A DNA stretch of 52,829 nt from Chloroflexota bacterium. GTDB lineage: Bacteria > Chloroflexota > Ktedonobacteria > Ktedonobacterales > JACDGC01. The stretch spans positions 1 to 52,829 of the forward strand of contig JAJYBV010000007.1 of assembly GCA_021778805.1 (NCBI GenBank), given 5' to 3'. Positions 35,133 through 43,898 of this stretch are shown piece after piece. How positions within the stretch are numbered: position 1 is the stretch's first letter; each line of letters starts with the position of its first letter. The translations under genes were made by a program, and so were the position numbers. The notes below the pieces were generated by a model that saw nothing but the letters and a program-made list of their open reading frames with translations, was not told where the DNA came from and searched no databases.

Positions 35133-35221
35133 GAGCAGGGACCATCAGCTTGAGGAAAAGCAGTTTAACGGAACAGCGCTAACAACGATGTGCGTATTCC
35201 GCTGGCGGGACCCATCACCAA
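35133..35221 (-). promoter_or_regulatory. Fluoride riboswitch (crcB motif)
   Basis: Read on the minus strand, the region begins GGTGATGGGTCCCGCC. A variable hairpin follows (arms AGCGGAA and TTCCGTT), then TTAAACTGC, and it ends GCTGATGGTCCCTGC. These strings agree with the conserved 5' GGCGATGRGGCCCGCC and 3' GCTGATGGCCTC cores of crcB-motif aptamers, including the AACTGC element of the Thermotoga structure. It sits between promoter and first crcB start. No clear intrinsic terminator follows, so control is probably at translation initiation. Confidence 0.9.
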
Positions 35222-35514
35222 AGAAGTAAAAAGACTTTGCAGTAACAGCAATGAAACGCTTAGCCTTTACAAAAAATATTCTAGCATATATAAGCAGCAT
35301 TCTTCAAGTTTTGGTATGCTTTGCAACAAATGTTTTTGGCGTGTTCATCGTAAAATGGCAACCAGATAACAAAGATATATGTAACATTCTTTGTAGTGGC
35401 AGTATCCCATATAAAAGAACGCTTTTCAGCAGTGTTTTTGGCCTGCGTTGAGAATATTGCGCAAACAACCGAATAAATAAGATAGATTTGAAATATATAA
35501 GGAGCAAACCAGCT
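35222..35514. other. Divergent spacer upstream of the riboswitch and the haemolysin III gene
   Basis: About 290 bases without a gene. It should contain the promoters of the crcB pair (minus) and of the haemolysin III gene (plus). A short plus-strand frame at 35251-35451 has no supporting features. Confidence 0.4.
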
Positions 35515-36198
35515 ATGAGTGAAGTAACGCACAATATGGTTCCGCAATCTGCGCCGGTTCCGGTTAAACCGCTGATGCGCGGCTGGCTGCATGCTGCCGC
35601 GGCAGTTTTTGCGGTGATTTTAACCGTTGTTATGATTATTCGCAGCGCCGGCAGCGTTCCCAAAGCTGTAAGTGTGGCGATTTTTGGCGCATCACTCATT
35701 GAACTCTACACAGTGAGCGCTGTATACCATCTTGGCCCATGGCAGCCGGGGGTAAAAAAAATACTGCGCAGTATCGATCACAGCAATATTTTTATTGTCA
35801 TTGCCGGAACATACACACCATTGTGTGTTAATATTTTAAGCGGTGTGAGCAGAATCGCGCTGCTTTCTGTAATTTGGGGAGTAGCTGCGGTGGGTATTGT
35901 ATTGGCAATCTTTACCTCTAAAGTGCCGCGGTGGATTCATCCGATTTTGTATGTGGTTATGGGGTGGATTGCGGTGTTTGCTATGCCAGAATTTTTAGCG
36001 GCGGCGTCATGGACGCTGTTGATTCTGCTTATTACCGGCGGCGCTTTATATACTGTTGGCGCATTGGTGTATAGTTTCAAGTGGCCAAATCCGTTTCCCA
36101 AAGTATTCGGATATCACGAAGTATTTCACTTTTTTACAATCGCAGGCGGCGGTGTGATGGCAGTAGCCATTTGGATATTTGCCATTGCGCGCCCGTAG
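35515..36198 (+). CDS. Haemolysin III / PAQR family membrane protein
   Basis: Seven-helix membrane protein of 227 residues. The three conserved zinc-ligand regions of the PAQR superfamily are seen: LIELYTVSAVYHLG, SIDHSNIFIVIAGTYTPL and GYHEVFHFFTIAGG. Biological roles in bacteria are uncertain. The name comes from a Bacillus cereus haemolysin, and hydrolase activity on lipids has been proposed for the superfamily. ATG 35515 is selected because AAGGAG lies ten bases upstream. Confidence 0.9.
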   Translation: MSEVTHNMVPQSAPVPVKPLMRGWLHAAAAVFAVILTVVMIIRSAGSVPKAVSVAIFGASLIELYTVSAVYHLGPWQPGVKKILRSIDHSNIFIVIAGTYTPLCVNILSGVSRIALLSVIWGVAAVGIVLAIFTSKVPRWIHPILYVVMGWIAVFAMPEFLAAASWTLLILLITGGALYTVGALVYSFKWPNPFPKVFGYHEVFHFFTIAGGGVMAVAIWIFAIARP

Positions 36199-36215
36199 CA
36201 AACATACGTGCGTTG

Positions 36216-36722
36216 TTAGCTCTGTTCGACATGTTTTGCTATAACATAGTAGATTGGTTTATTTGGATCATCCGGAAAAATTTGCCGGATGATTTTTTTT
36301 GCAAGGAGGCGCTGCAACGCCGCTTCCAATTCTTCCTTGGTTCCCGCCTTACTGCATTTTCGCAAAATCATCGGCAAGGTAATCGGCTGATCATAGGTAA
36401 TGGCTAGCAGCGCGGATCTACCGGCGAGCGTTTCCCCAATTTCTTCTTGTTTAGCAGATTTTTCGGCGTCTGGCGGCAACAAAAGGCTAAGAGGAATCTC
36501 CAGCGCGCGCGCAATAATTTCCAAATTGGCTAAACTTGGGTTATCGCCGCCGGCTTCATTGCGTTCTAATCGCGATATATATCCGATGGAAAGCCCCGTT
36601 ATTTCAGCAAGATTTTTCAGCAGCAAACCGCGCGCTTGGCGCATCTCGCGGATAACGGGACCGGGACCGGCCCAAGGAGTTTCTCGTAATGCATGGATCA
36701 GTGCGCGAACGGAATCATTCAC
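36216..36722 (-). CDS. XRE-family transcriptional regulator
   Basis: Protein of 168 residues from GTG 36722, which overlaps the stop of the methyltransferase gene (GTGAATGA). The helix-turn-helix is IREMRQARGLLLKNLAEITG followed by LSIGYISRLERNEAGGDNPS, in the usual XRE spacing. The C-terminal ~70 residues (LPMILRKCSKAGTKEELEAA and onward) form a separate alpha-rich domain of unknown role. The open frame extends upstream to 36833, but that would overlap the methyltransferase by over 100 bases. Coupling to the methyltransferase suggests a shared operon, with targets unknown. Confidence 0.75.
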   Translation of the reverse strand: MNDSVRALIHALRETPWAGPGPVIREMRQARGLLLKNLAEITGLSIGYISRLERNEAGGDNPSLANLEIIARALEIPLSLLLPPDAEKSAKQEEIGETLAGRSALLAITYDQPITLPMILRKCSKAGTKEELEAALQRLLAKKIIRQIFPDDPNKPIYYVIAKHVEQS

Positions 36723-37671
36723 CGGTAAAGTCCCAAATTGCCCCTTTTCTGGAGAAAACATGCCCGCATGCAGTACACTGTGCGGTGTCGTTGCTCCAAT
36801 TAAGCTCTGCGTGGCAAAGTGGGCACTGCACAATGGCGGATAAAGTTTTCCATGGTTCGTCTAACGTTGAAATTTCCGGGTAATTGCGTGTTTCTTCCTG
36901 TCGAGTAAGCTGCAAAAACTGACTTGGCCCCCACCATCCGCGGCCGATGCGCTGCGCGAGTGCATCCATACTATAAATAAATGGCTGCGCGGCCGGGCGC
37001 AATGCGCTTGGCGTAGCTTTTTCCCATCTGCGGAAATTAGACATGCTGGCGGTTAACTGAGATTGCCAACCGAGTTTCTTGCACTCTGCGCGAATGGCGC
37101 TTAAGTTGAAATTGTAAAATGGCTCATCCTCTGTGCCAACAAGATGCGGGTTCGGCGATTTCAATTCAGGATCTCCCCCATGCAGGGCGGCTTTCGCTTT
37201 AGCAAAAAGATGATTTTTGATGGGCACATCTAAAATCCAGCGATTCGCCAGTATACGGCTCATTTCTGAAAGCGCTTCATCAATTTTAGCAAGATGATGA
37301 ATAACGCGCACTGTGGCCCCTGCGGTGAATGCAGCGTCTTTAAACGGCGCTTTATATAGATTGCCGCGAATCAAATACAGTTTATCATTTGGGCCATCGG
37401 GTAATAGCGTTGCTTCGGCGTTTGTAAGATTGGTCCAAGAATAGTCAATCAATACCACATGGCGCGCAAATGGAAAATAAATCGGCGCATTGCGCCCAAA
37501 ACCGCCGCCAAGATCGGCAAACCAATTCATTGGCTGATATTTTTTTAAGATCGAACGCAGTAATTTTGCTTCAACTCGGTTTTCGTAGTCACGATCTTTC
37601 CAGAAATTCCGATAGTCATAACCGTTTGCGTCGTAATTAATCACTCGCGGCCCAGATTGTGCAGCGCCCAT
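36715..37671 (-). CDS. SAM-dependent methyltransferase with C-terminal zinc ribbon
   Basis: Class I methyltransferase of 318 residues. The SAM-binding motif I is FADLGGGFGRNAP, followed by the acidic-end strand VVLIDYS. The region AAFTAGATVRVIHHLAKIDE corresponds to motifs IV-V. Near the C-terminus VQCPLCHAEL and AQCTACGHVF give two CxxC pairs, a zinc ribbon like that of methyltransferases modifying RNA or small molecules. Substrate is unknown. ATG is preceded by GAGGAG at eleven bases. It is translationally coupled to the downstream XRE regulator. Confidence 0.82.
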   Translation of the reverse strand: MGAAQSGPRVINYDANGYDYRNFWKDRDYENRVEAKLLRSILKKYQPMNWFADLGGGFGRNAPIYFPFARHVVLIDYSWTNLTNAEATLLPDGPNDKLYLIRGNLYKAPFKDAAFTAGATVRVIHHLAKIDEALSEMSRILANRWILDVPIKNHLFAKAKAALHGGDPELKSPNPHLVGTEDEPFYNFNLSAIRAECKKLGWQSQLTASMSNFRRWEKATPSALRPAAQPFIYSMDALAQRIGRGWWGPSQFLQLTRQEETRNYPEISTLDEPWKTLSAIVQCPLCHAELNWSNDTAQCTACGHVFSRKGAIWDFTGE

Positions 37672-37842
37672 TGCCGAAAAATCTCCTCACAAATAAATCA
37701 GTGCTTTGGAATAATTATAACGCACATCTTGCAGAAAATCAGCTAAAATAGCGCAAACGGGCGCTTGTTGGCGATGAATTCACTGCACGGCGCATTGTTG
37801 CAAGCAAAAATTTTCGAACGAAAATAAAAAGTAACTGTTATA

Positions 37843-37870
37843 TTGACATGAATTCTGCGTACTTTATAAT
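37843..37870 (+). promoter_or_regulatory. Consensus sigma-70 promoter
   Basis: TTGACA (37843-37848) and TATAAT (37865-37870) are both perfect, with a 16-base spacer. A second TATAATGAAAG copy lies at 37917-37927 without an equally good -35. Transcription would produce a leader of about 280 bases before the downstream gene. Confidence 0.75.
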
Positions 37871-37876
37871 GAAAGA

Positions 37877-38150
37877 ATATAACACTACCTTTTCTTTGGT
37901 TGGTTAAATTGATCTGTATAATGAAAGTACGATCTTAAAACCTGTTAATGTACTGCGCGCTCCGCAACATTGTTCGCAGATCTGCCGCCACGTAAACACA
38001 AATGCATCTTATATGCGCTGTGTTTAGCCGTGAGTGCGGAAGATTTTGCCAGCGGGGCAGCGTGCCGGCTTACCCCATGGAACCCCTGTGTTATGCTTGG
38101 GGAGTAGTTATTAAATGAAGCATAGTGTGTGAAGCGATTTCACACCGGAG
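37877..38150 (+). other. Long structured 5' leader, candidate riboswitch
   Basis: Between the promoter and the coding start are several helices: TAAACACA (37993-38000) with TGTGTTTA (38019-38026) enclosing an inner GCAT/ATGC pair; AGCCG (38026-38030) with CGGCT (about 38073-38077); CCCC-N12-GGGG near 38084-38103; and GTGTGAA (38127-38133) with TTCACAC (38139-38145). The last stem ends one base before the ribosome site GGAGGA, suitable for translational control. No known riboswitch class was recognised. Confidence 0.4.
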
Positions 38151-38156
38151 GATATG

Positions 38157-39137
38157 ATGGAGATGAAGACTCCCCCCAGGCCAAGTTATTTTGGTTTGCA
38201 GGTTACCGTTATTATCGCGTTTACTACCATATTAATTTTAACCGTAACAATAGTTTTTTCGGGGGTTATCGTAGCCGCTTCACCAGAGAGCGCGAATTTA
38301 GTGCCAACAGTTACATCTACACCCACATTAACTCCAACACCCACCTTTGATCCTGCACTGAATGCGCCTCTGCCGGATCACCGACTGATTTTATTTTATG
38401 GCATTCCGGGGGCGCCAACTGTTGGTCCGGCTTATGCCCCTACACAGCAATTATTAACTCAAATGCAGCAATACGCCAAATTATGGAATGCGGCGGATCC
38501 TTCAAAACCGGTGATGCTTGGCCTGGATTTGGTTGTTGATGTGGCAGATGCTTTTCCCGGACCAAATGGCACCTATAGTCATTTGGTGGATTCGGGAACT
38601 ATCCAATCGTTTATTGATTTTTGCGGCCAAAATAATTTGCTGTTATTTTTAGATCTACAGTTCGGCCGCAGCCCGGTAAAAACCATTGTTACACAGATGG
38701 AGCCATATTTAGAGAGATATCCATTTGTAAGTATCGCCATAGATACCGAGTTTCATTTCCCTCCGAATTATGGTGTGCCGGATTATGACTTGGGCTGGGT
38801 AGACGCCAGTGATATTAATTGGACGATTCAAACGCTGCATACTATCGTTGCGCAATATCATGTGCCGCGCAAGGTGTTAATTGTGCATCAATGGAATCCA
38901 GCCGTTATCACCAATAAAAATAAAATTATCACTGATCCATATGTGTCGCTGGTTTTGCACTCGGATGGATTTGGTACCCCGCAAGAAAAACTTGCAGACT
39001 ATCAGTTATTTGTAACACAGCAATTAATTCAATACGGCGGATTAAAATTATTTTTTAACTTGGATACCGTTCTGCTTACACCGCAGCAAGTGCTCAGCGA
39101 ATACACGCCTGCGCCGCTGGTGATATCGTATCAATGA
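38157..39137 (+). CDS. Membrane-anchored extracellular protein of unknown function
   Basis: Protein of 326 residues with a single N-terminal hydrophobic helix (about residues 14-40), then a Thr/Pro linker (TSTPTLTPTPTFDP) leading to an extracellular domain. The domain has alternating strand/helix pattern (VMLGLDLVVDVADAF, LLLFLDLQFG, FVSIAIDTEFHF, KVLIVHQW) suggesting a TIM-barrel-like fold, possibly related to glycoside hydrolases. DTEFHF and DLQFG could hold acidic active-site residues, but no family is claimed. GGAGGA lies upstream; ATG at 38154 or 38163 are alternative starts. Its 3' end overlaps the convergent glycosyltransferase by 44 bases. Confidence 0.7.
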   Translation: MEMKTPPRPSYFGLQVTVIIAFTTILILTVTIVFSGVIVAASPESANLVPTVTSTPTLTPTPTFDPALNAPLPDHRLILFYGIPGAPTVGPAYAPTQQLLTQMQQYAKLWNAADPSKPVMLGLDLVVDVADAFPGPNGTYSHLVDSGTIQSFIDFCGQNNLLLFLDLQFGRSPVKTIVTQMEPYLERYPFVSIAIDTEFHFPPNYGVPDYDLGWVDASDINWTIQTLHTIVAQYHVPRKVLIVHQWNPAVITNKNKIITDPYVSLVLHSDGFGTPQEKLADYQLFVTQQLIQYGGLKLFFNLDTVLLTPQQVLSEYTPAPLVISYQ

Positions 39138-40443
39138 CAAATCTGCTGTTTTCTGTTAGCTGTCGGTAAAGGGCAAGCATCTTGAAGCTGATATTCTGCC
39201 AGCTATATTCGGCAATACTGGATCGCGCGTTGTTTCTTGTGCGCTGCATATTCGCAGGATTTTCCAGCAAATTTGCTATTTGCTCGGCAAAAGTGACGGC
39301 GTTTCGCTGCTCTGCTAGTGCACCGTTTACTCCATGCCGAATAAACGATGGCAATCCGCCAACACGGAATGCAACTACCGGCGTTCCGGAGGCCAGCGCT
39401 TCGATAGCCGCTAATCCAAAACTTTCATAATATGAAGCAACCAAAAATAGATCGCCCGCATGGTAATAGCGCGTCATCACATCGTGCGGCTGTGCGTCGA
39501 TAAATCTGGTTGTTGAGGCTATGCCTAACTCTTGCGCTGCTTGCGTTAATCGTGATCTTTCGGGATCTTCTGGATGCCCGCCAATAAGCAGCAGATTGAC
39601 GCAGCGCGGCAGTTTGGCGGCTGCTTGAATTGCTAAATCGGCGCCTTTTAAGGGATCGAGTCTGCCAACAAACAGCAAAGTGGGAATATCATCTAATTGC
39701 AGTCTCTGTAAAATAGCGGCCTTATCTTCCTCGCGATTGCGATCGTAAAATTTCCGCATATCAACGCCGCAAGGGATTATATGCAATGTGTGTTCCGGCG
39801 CATGATAGTGAAATTTTAGGTGATGATATTCATCGGGCGCGGCGGCAATAATGGCGTTTGCGGTGTGAATCAGTTCTTTTTCGGTTTGTTTCCGCAAAGC
39901 GGTTTCGTGCTCTTCCGGCCGGTGCATCAGTTTAATATCTGCCAGTGTGTGGAACATTACTATATGCGGCGCGCCCCAGCGCATTGCCAGCAGTTGCCCC
40001 GCCGCGGCAGATTGCCAGTAGTGGCTGTGAATTATATGATAATCTCTGCGGTGCGAAACAGCAAAACAGTTAACGCCATCGGCAAATTGCTCTAAATATT
40101 GGGGTAAAAGATTTTTGTGAAGATTTTCTATCGGTCCGGCGGGAATATGTATAACGCGCACTCGCGTGCTTAGTGAAATAACTTGCGGTAGCATGGGATC
40201 GGTCCAGCGAGTAAAAATATCAACGGAAACACCCATCAAACCTAAATGGCAGGCTAATTCGCGAACGTAAACGTTCATTCCTCCGGCGTCGCGGCTTTTG
40301 CCTATTTGGGCAAGCGGGGAAGTGTGGTAACACAGCATTGCAATACGCATATCCTGTGCGTTGGTACTGGCACAGATTTTCGGCCATCGGCCTTCATTGC
40401 TTTTCAGTTGACCGGGAACAGTTCCGGATAGTAAGGCTGTCAT
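39094..40443 (-). CDS. GT4 glycosyltransferase, MshA / sucrose-phosphate-synthase-like
   Basis: Retaining GT-B glycosyltransferase of about 449 residues. The N-terminal part has YHTSPLAQIG, then DAGGMNVYVRELACHLG, FTRWTDP, IHIPAGP and HSHYWQSA. These follow closely the pattern of MshA, which makes N-acetylglucosaminyl-inositol phosphate for mycothiol, and of related sucrose-phosphate synthases. The donor site is FVGRLDPLKGADLAIQAA and ESFGLAAIEALASGTPVVAF. An AGGAT site precedes ATG 40443, though family members would suggest ATG 40350 (MRIAMLCYHTSPL). No mshB or mshC is in the window, so the product is uncertain. Confidence 0.83.
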   Translation of the reverse strand: MTALLSGTVPGQLKSNEGRWPKICASTNAQDMRIAMLCYHTSPLAQIGKSRDAGGMNVYVRELACHLGLMGVSVDIFTRWTDPMLPQVISLSTRVRVIHIPAGPIENLHKNLLPQYLEQFADGVNCFAVSHRRDYHIIHSHYWQSAAAGQLLAMRWGAPHIVMFHTLADIKLMHRPEEHETALRKQTEKELIHTANAIIAAAPDEYHHLKFHYHAPEHTLHIIPCGVDMRKFYDRNREEDKAAILQRLQLDDIPTLLFVGRLDPLKGADLAIQAAAKLPRCVNLLLIGGHPEDPERSRLTQAAQELGIASTTRFIDAQPHDVMTRYYHAGDLFLVASYYESFGLAAIEALASGTPVVAFRVGGLPSFIRHGVNGALAEQRNAVTFAEQIANLLENPANMQRTRNNARSSIAEYSWQNISFKMLALYRQLTENSRFVIDTISPAAQACIR

Positions 40444-40643
40444 GGATACATCCTGTTCATAAAACATTCAATTTCAGTTATCATATTATCGGCGCGCTAT
40501 TTTTCTTGGTTTGGTATTGCTTGGCGCTCAAATAACCGATAACTGATGGTATCAGTATATAAATGTGACTCATATTACTATACCAAAGAAAGTATTAAAT
40601 GGACCACTTTATGACAAAGGTTAATCACCCTGCCATAAAAACC

Positions 40644-41024
40644 GGGATACGTAATGGGCGGCCAACCCTTGCGCGAAGATTGGATTGTCTCCAAAATCTC
40701 TTTTATGAAAATCTTTCACAGGGCAATCAATATTGCCCTGTGGTAGGGGCGACCGCAAGGGTCGCCCCTACCGGATTGCATTGCCTCAATGTGTACCGTG
40801 CGGCGTATGCTCTAAAACAAACGATTTGCGGCGGCGCTTGTGCTTCGGAGCGATGTAGGCGCCAAGGTGGCCACAAAACGAACACCACACGATGAATCGT
40901 GTGGCTTGTTTCCCCACCTCCACCCATGTGTACCGTGCAGTGTTTGTTCAACAACATGCGCTATGGGTCACTGGATTTACTCCGCTATATTGGTCTTCAT
41001 CCTGATAAAAATATCAAAAATCAT
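40644..41024. repeat. Composite repeat locus 6 (A, B, D, E in inverse orientation)
   Basis: Near-complete copy of locus 1 on the other strand: an A remnant (GGGATACGTAATGGGCGG), the 13-bp perfect hairpin GGTAGGGGCGACC / GGTCGCCCCTACC (40742-40772), GTGTACCGTGCGGCGTATGC, a D module ending CACAAAACGAACACCACACG, and a single E unit. D and E meet at the perfect palindrome CCACACGATGAATCGTGTGG (40885-40904). The same palindrome (with TC in its centre) marks this joint in locus 1 (3796-3815). Confidence 0.85.
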
Positions 41025-41070
41025 CTGCCCATTATAAATACCTGCAAAATTGTTAACTGGCCGGACAATA

Positions 41071-41106
41071 AAAGAGCATTTTGGGATCTCTCCCAAAATG
41101 CTCTTT
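41071..41106 (-). terminator. Strong bidirectional terminator
   Basis: Perfect 16-bp stem AAAGAGCATTTTGGGA / TCCCAAAATGCTCTTT with a TCTC loop, placed 35 bases after the stop of the minus-strand protease. U-rich ends exist in both directions. Confidence 0.9.
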
Positions 41107-41141
41107 CGTATATTCAGCGCTTGTGTTAGCTATTGCGCAAG

Positions 41142-43580
41142 CTATTGCCAAGTAAGCGATACATCATCAACAAATACCCTAGTAGGCTGAGAGCCGCTGG
41201 CGTTTGTTTCAAACACCAAGGCAAGCTGCTGGCCGCTGTATTGTTGAATCAGTGAAGATAGATCGATTGTTTGCTGCTGATACCCGTTATTGGCGTCGGT
41301 ATTGCAGGCGGTTTGCGCAGTTTTTAAGGTAGACCCGAGTGACCCATCAGAGTTTACCGCCGTAATATAGACCGTAAATGTATCGGGACAGGTAGTATCG
41401 GTGTCTTGAGAGACCATGTACCAATAATAAGACAGCGATAATTGCGCTGCGTTCTGCGGAATAACGAAACTTTGCGCAATAGCGTCGCTGCAATTTAAAT
41501 AGCCGCACAAATCGGCGTTATATTGTCCCGAATTCGGGTTGCTGGTGTCGATTAATTGATATCCTCCGGCAGAAGACTCAATCCAAGGGGATTGGCCGTT
41601 TTCAAATCCGCCGTTAGAAATTAGCTGCTGGCCGCTGGATGCGATTGGCGTTCCGGTTGGAGAAGGGCTTGGTGTATTTGTTGCAGTTCCGGTAACTGTG
41701 GCCGTAGCTGTGGCTGTAACCGTTCCGGTAGCGGTAGCAGTTGCAGTTGGTGAAGCGCCGGGTGTTGGCGTAGTTGTTGGCGGTGGATTGCCGCTGCCGT
41801 AGTTCCCGCTTGCAATATCGGCTACTAATGCTGCAGCGTTCGGTGAGCCTAAACCCGTGGCAAGATCATAGCCCGGAGCCGCATTGTAATATAAATTATT
41901 GCCGCTTGTTATATCGTGGAATGCGCTAGCCTGACTTGAATCTATCGCATACAATGCAGTATTGGCTGCCCCCAGCTGATTTTTACCTGCTTGCTGCAGC
42001 GATTGATCTGCCAGCGCCGCAATACCTGCCCATAATGGCGCCGCTGCGCTGGTGCCGCCAACAACCATATTGCCCGTGCAGCTTGCCGCGCTTGCAGTGC
42101 AGTATATTGCAAACCCGGTGTTTGGGTCGGCGTTTGCGGAAACATCAGGCACAAGTCTGCCGGTAAGGCTGGTACCGTTTGCCGGCGGTTTGAGATTTTG
42201 CTGATATGACGGCAGCGGAAATTGTGAGCTGACGCCGCCGCCGCCGCCTGCGCCATTTGGCGCCTGCTGAGTGCATTGCGAATTTGTGCAAGACCACGCA
42301 GTTTCGGAATTATAGCTGCCGTCTTGATTTGTCGTCAGGCTGGTTCCACCCACACCGGTTACCCACTGGTCATCTGCGGGGGAATCTACAGCTAAATTTT
42401 GATCACCGCAGTCATATGCGCCGCTGTCTCCAGCCGCCGCAAAAAAGCTGATGCCCTGCGCCGCTGCTTGCTGAAACATCTGATCCATCGTTTGCAATTC
42501 GGCGCTGCCTACCGATGATTCACACAAGCCCCAGCTGACACTGACTACTTTTGCCTTGTTATCAGTAATTATCTGATTATAAACGTCATTAATACCTTGG
42601 GTGGTATTCGGGCCTTCATAAACCAGCTCGTTTATTTTCGGCGCCACTTCAAAGGCAACTTCCATATCTAAAGTTACCTCTGCCGCGCCTTGACCTTGCT
42701 GGGCGCCGCCGTCTACCGGAATACGCTGAAAGGTTCCACCGGTTAAATTATTGTTTTGCTGGAACGTGGTGATATCCGAATCGGTATAATCATCTAACTC
42801 CACAAAACCCACATTTTGTCCGGCGCCGTTTATGTTTTTGCTGAGCAGCGGAGAGATATTATACGCGGTTTCGATTTGCTGCGGAGTGTATCCCGAGAAA
42901 TTGGTGTTGGTTGCTGCGCGTTGAATGCCCGGTGTATACACGCCAAAATTATCCAGCCCGCCAATATATTGAATAAATCCGGAAAGAGAGCTTTTCACAC
43001 CCGGAGTATTTGCCGGACCGTAATAGGTTTTGCCTTTATAGGTATACTGGCGCAACTGCACATTAAAGGCAGATTCTATGGTAGAAACTGTTGCCGTAAA
43101 ATTAATAAACTGCCGCGAAGATGTTACCGAAAGAGAGGATGCAGGTACACCAGCCGCAACTAAATAATTGGAGACTTCTTGTACTGTTTGCGCGGCTGGC
43201 CCATATTGCAGGGAAAATTCATCCGGTGTTAAAAAATGCCGGTAAAATGGTGAGGACGGATCATATACATTTTGCAGATATGCCCGCAGCATTCCTTGAT
43301 TGCGCAGCGGAAGCGCTATGGAAAGCGGTATCCGCATAGATGGGCTAAGCGGGCCGGCGTCTTTTGCAGCGCCGCTTTTGCGCGCTTGCTGCAGCGCAGG
43401 GGCAACCTGGCCGGGCAAATTAAAGCTCCCCGAAGTGTTGCGCACGGTTTGCACAATAGACTTTATTGCTGAACCGGGTGAGCTGCACGCCGAAAATAAC
43501 ATCGCAAACACGAGAACGGAAATGATAAAAACGGACCGTTTTGCGCGTGGTGAAGAAAGTGTTTTTGCATATTCTATCAT
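41142..43580 (-). CDS. Sedolisin (S53, kumamolisin-type) protease lipoprotein with C-terminal beta domain
   Basis: Exported serine-carboxyl peptidase of 812 residues, active at low pH in known members. A lipoprotein-type signal ends at Cys32 (LFSAC). The pro-kumamolisin activation domain covers about 50-215. The catalytic residues are visible: Glu301 and Asp305 (EVTLDME), Asp385 (AAAGDSGAYD) and Ser511 (VGGTSAAAPLW). The calcium-binding end is HDITSGNN to GYDLATGLGSPN. A Thr/Ala/Pro linker (about 598-648) follows. It connects to a ~160-residue jelly-roll-like domain starting QQLISNGGFENGQSPW, probably for carbohydrate or surface binding. AGGAAGG lies upstream of the ATG. Confidence 0.94.
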   Translation of the reverse strand: MIEYAKTLSSPRAKRSVFIISVLVFAMLFSACSSPGSAIKSIVQTVRNTSGSFNLPGQVAPALQQARKSGAAKDAGPLSPSMRIPLSIALPLRNQGMLRAYLQNVYDPSSPFYRHFLTPDEFSLQYGPAAQTVQEVSNYLVAAGVPASSLSVTSSRQFINFTATVSTIESAFNVQLRQYTYKGKTYYGPANTPGVKSSLSGFIQYIGGLDNFGVYTPGIQRAATNTNFSGYTPQQIETAYNISPLLSKNINGAGQNVGFVELDDYTDSDITTFQQNNNLTGGTFQRIPVDGGAQQGQGAAEVTLDMEVAFEVAPKINELVYEGPNTTQGINDVYNQIITDNKAKVVSVSWGLCESSVGSAELQTMDQMFQQAAAQGISFFAAAGDSGAYDCGDQNLAVDSPADDQWVTGVGGTSLTTNQDGSYNSETAWSCTNSQCTQQAPNGAGGGGGVSSQFPLPSYQQNLKPPANGTSLTGRLVPDVSANADPNTGFAIYCTASAASCTGNMVVGGTSAAAPLWAGIAALADQSLQQAGKNQLGAANTALYAIDSSQASAFHDITSGNNLYYNAAPGYDLATGLGSPNAAALVADIASGNYGSGNPPPTTTPTPGASPTATATATGTVTATATATVTGTATNTPSPSPTGTPIASSGQQLISNGGFENGQSPWIESSAGGYQLIDTSNPNSGQYNADLCGYLNCSDAIAQSFVIPQNAAQLSLSYYWYMVSQDTDTTCPDTFTVYITAVNSDGSLGSTLKTAQTACNTDANNGYQQQTIDLSSLIQQYSGQQLALVFETNASGSQPTRVFVDDVSLTWQ

Positions 43581-43812
43581 GAACTGTATGCCTTCCTATA
43601 TTGAAAAAAATGGGGCATTGCGGCATGGATACATCCTAATTAGGAGCGTATCAGCATTTCACTTGCCATGTCAATTTGCCTGCAAACAGAAAACATGTGA
43701 CGAAGTTCACAAAATTCGACATTATTAAGGTATAAACACGCCGTTTTTCTTTGCTGTATGTTCGTATGTTGTCAGATACATTGCTGTTTGCATAAGAAAC
43801 TATGGCGGCTCA

Positions 43813-43841
43813 TTGACAATGAGCAAACTACATGCTATTCT
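43813..43841 (+). promoter_or_regulatory. Promoter of the rpsP operon
   Basis: TTGACA (43813-43818), a 17-base spacer and an extended -10 TGC-TATTCT ending at 43841, about 57 bases before the rpsP start. Confidence 0.7.
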
Positions 43842-43898
43842 TAGGAGAGATGCTTTTTGCACATATTTTATTTTATTCGCCCGGAGGGCATTTTCAGC

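Noticed and set aside
38000-38110. Known riboswitch class (c-di-GMP-I, cobalamin, TPP) in the 38-kb leader
   Set aside because: The hallmark boxes of these aptamers were looked for by eye and are absent, so only an unclassified structured leader is reported.
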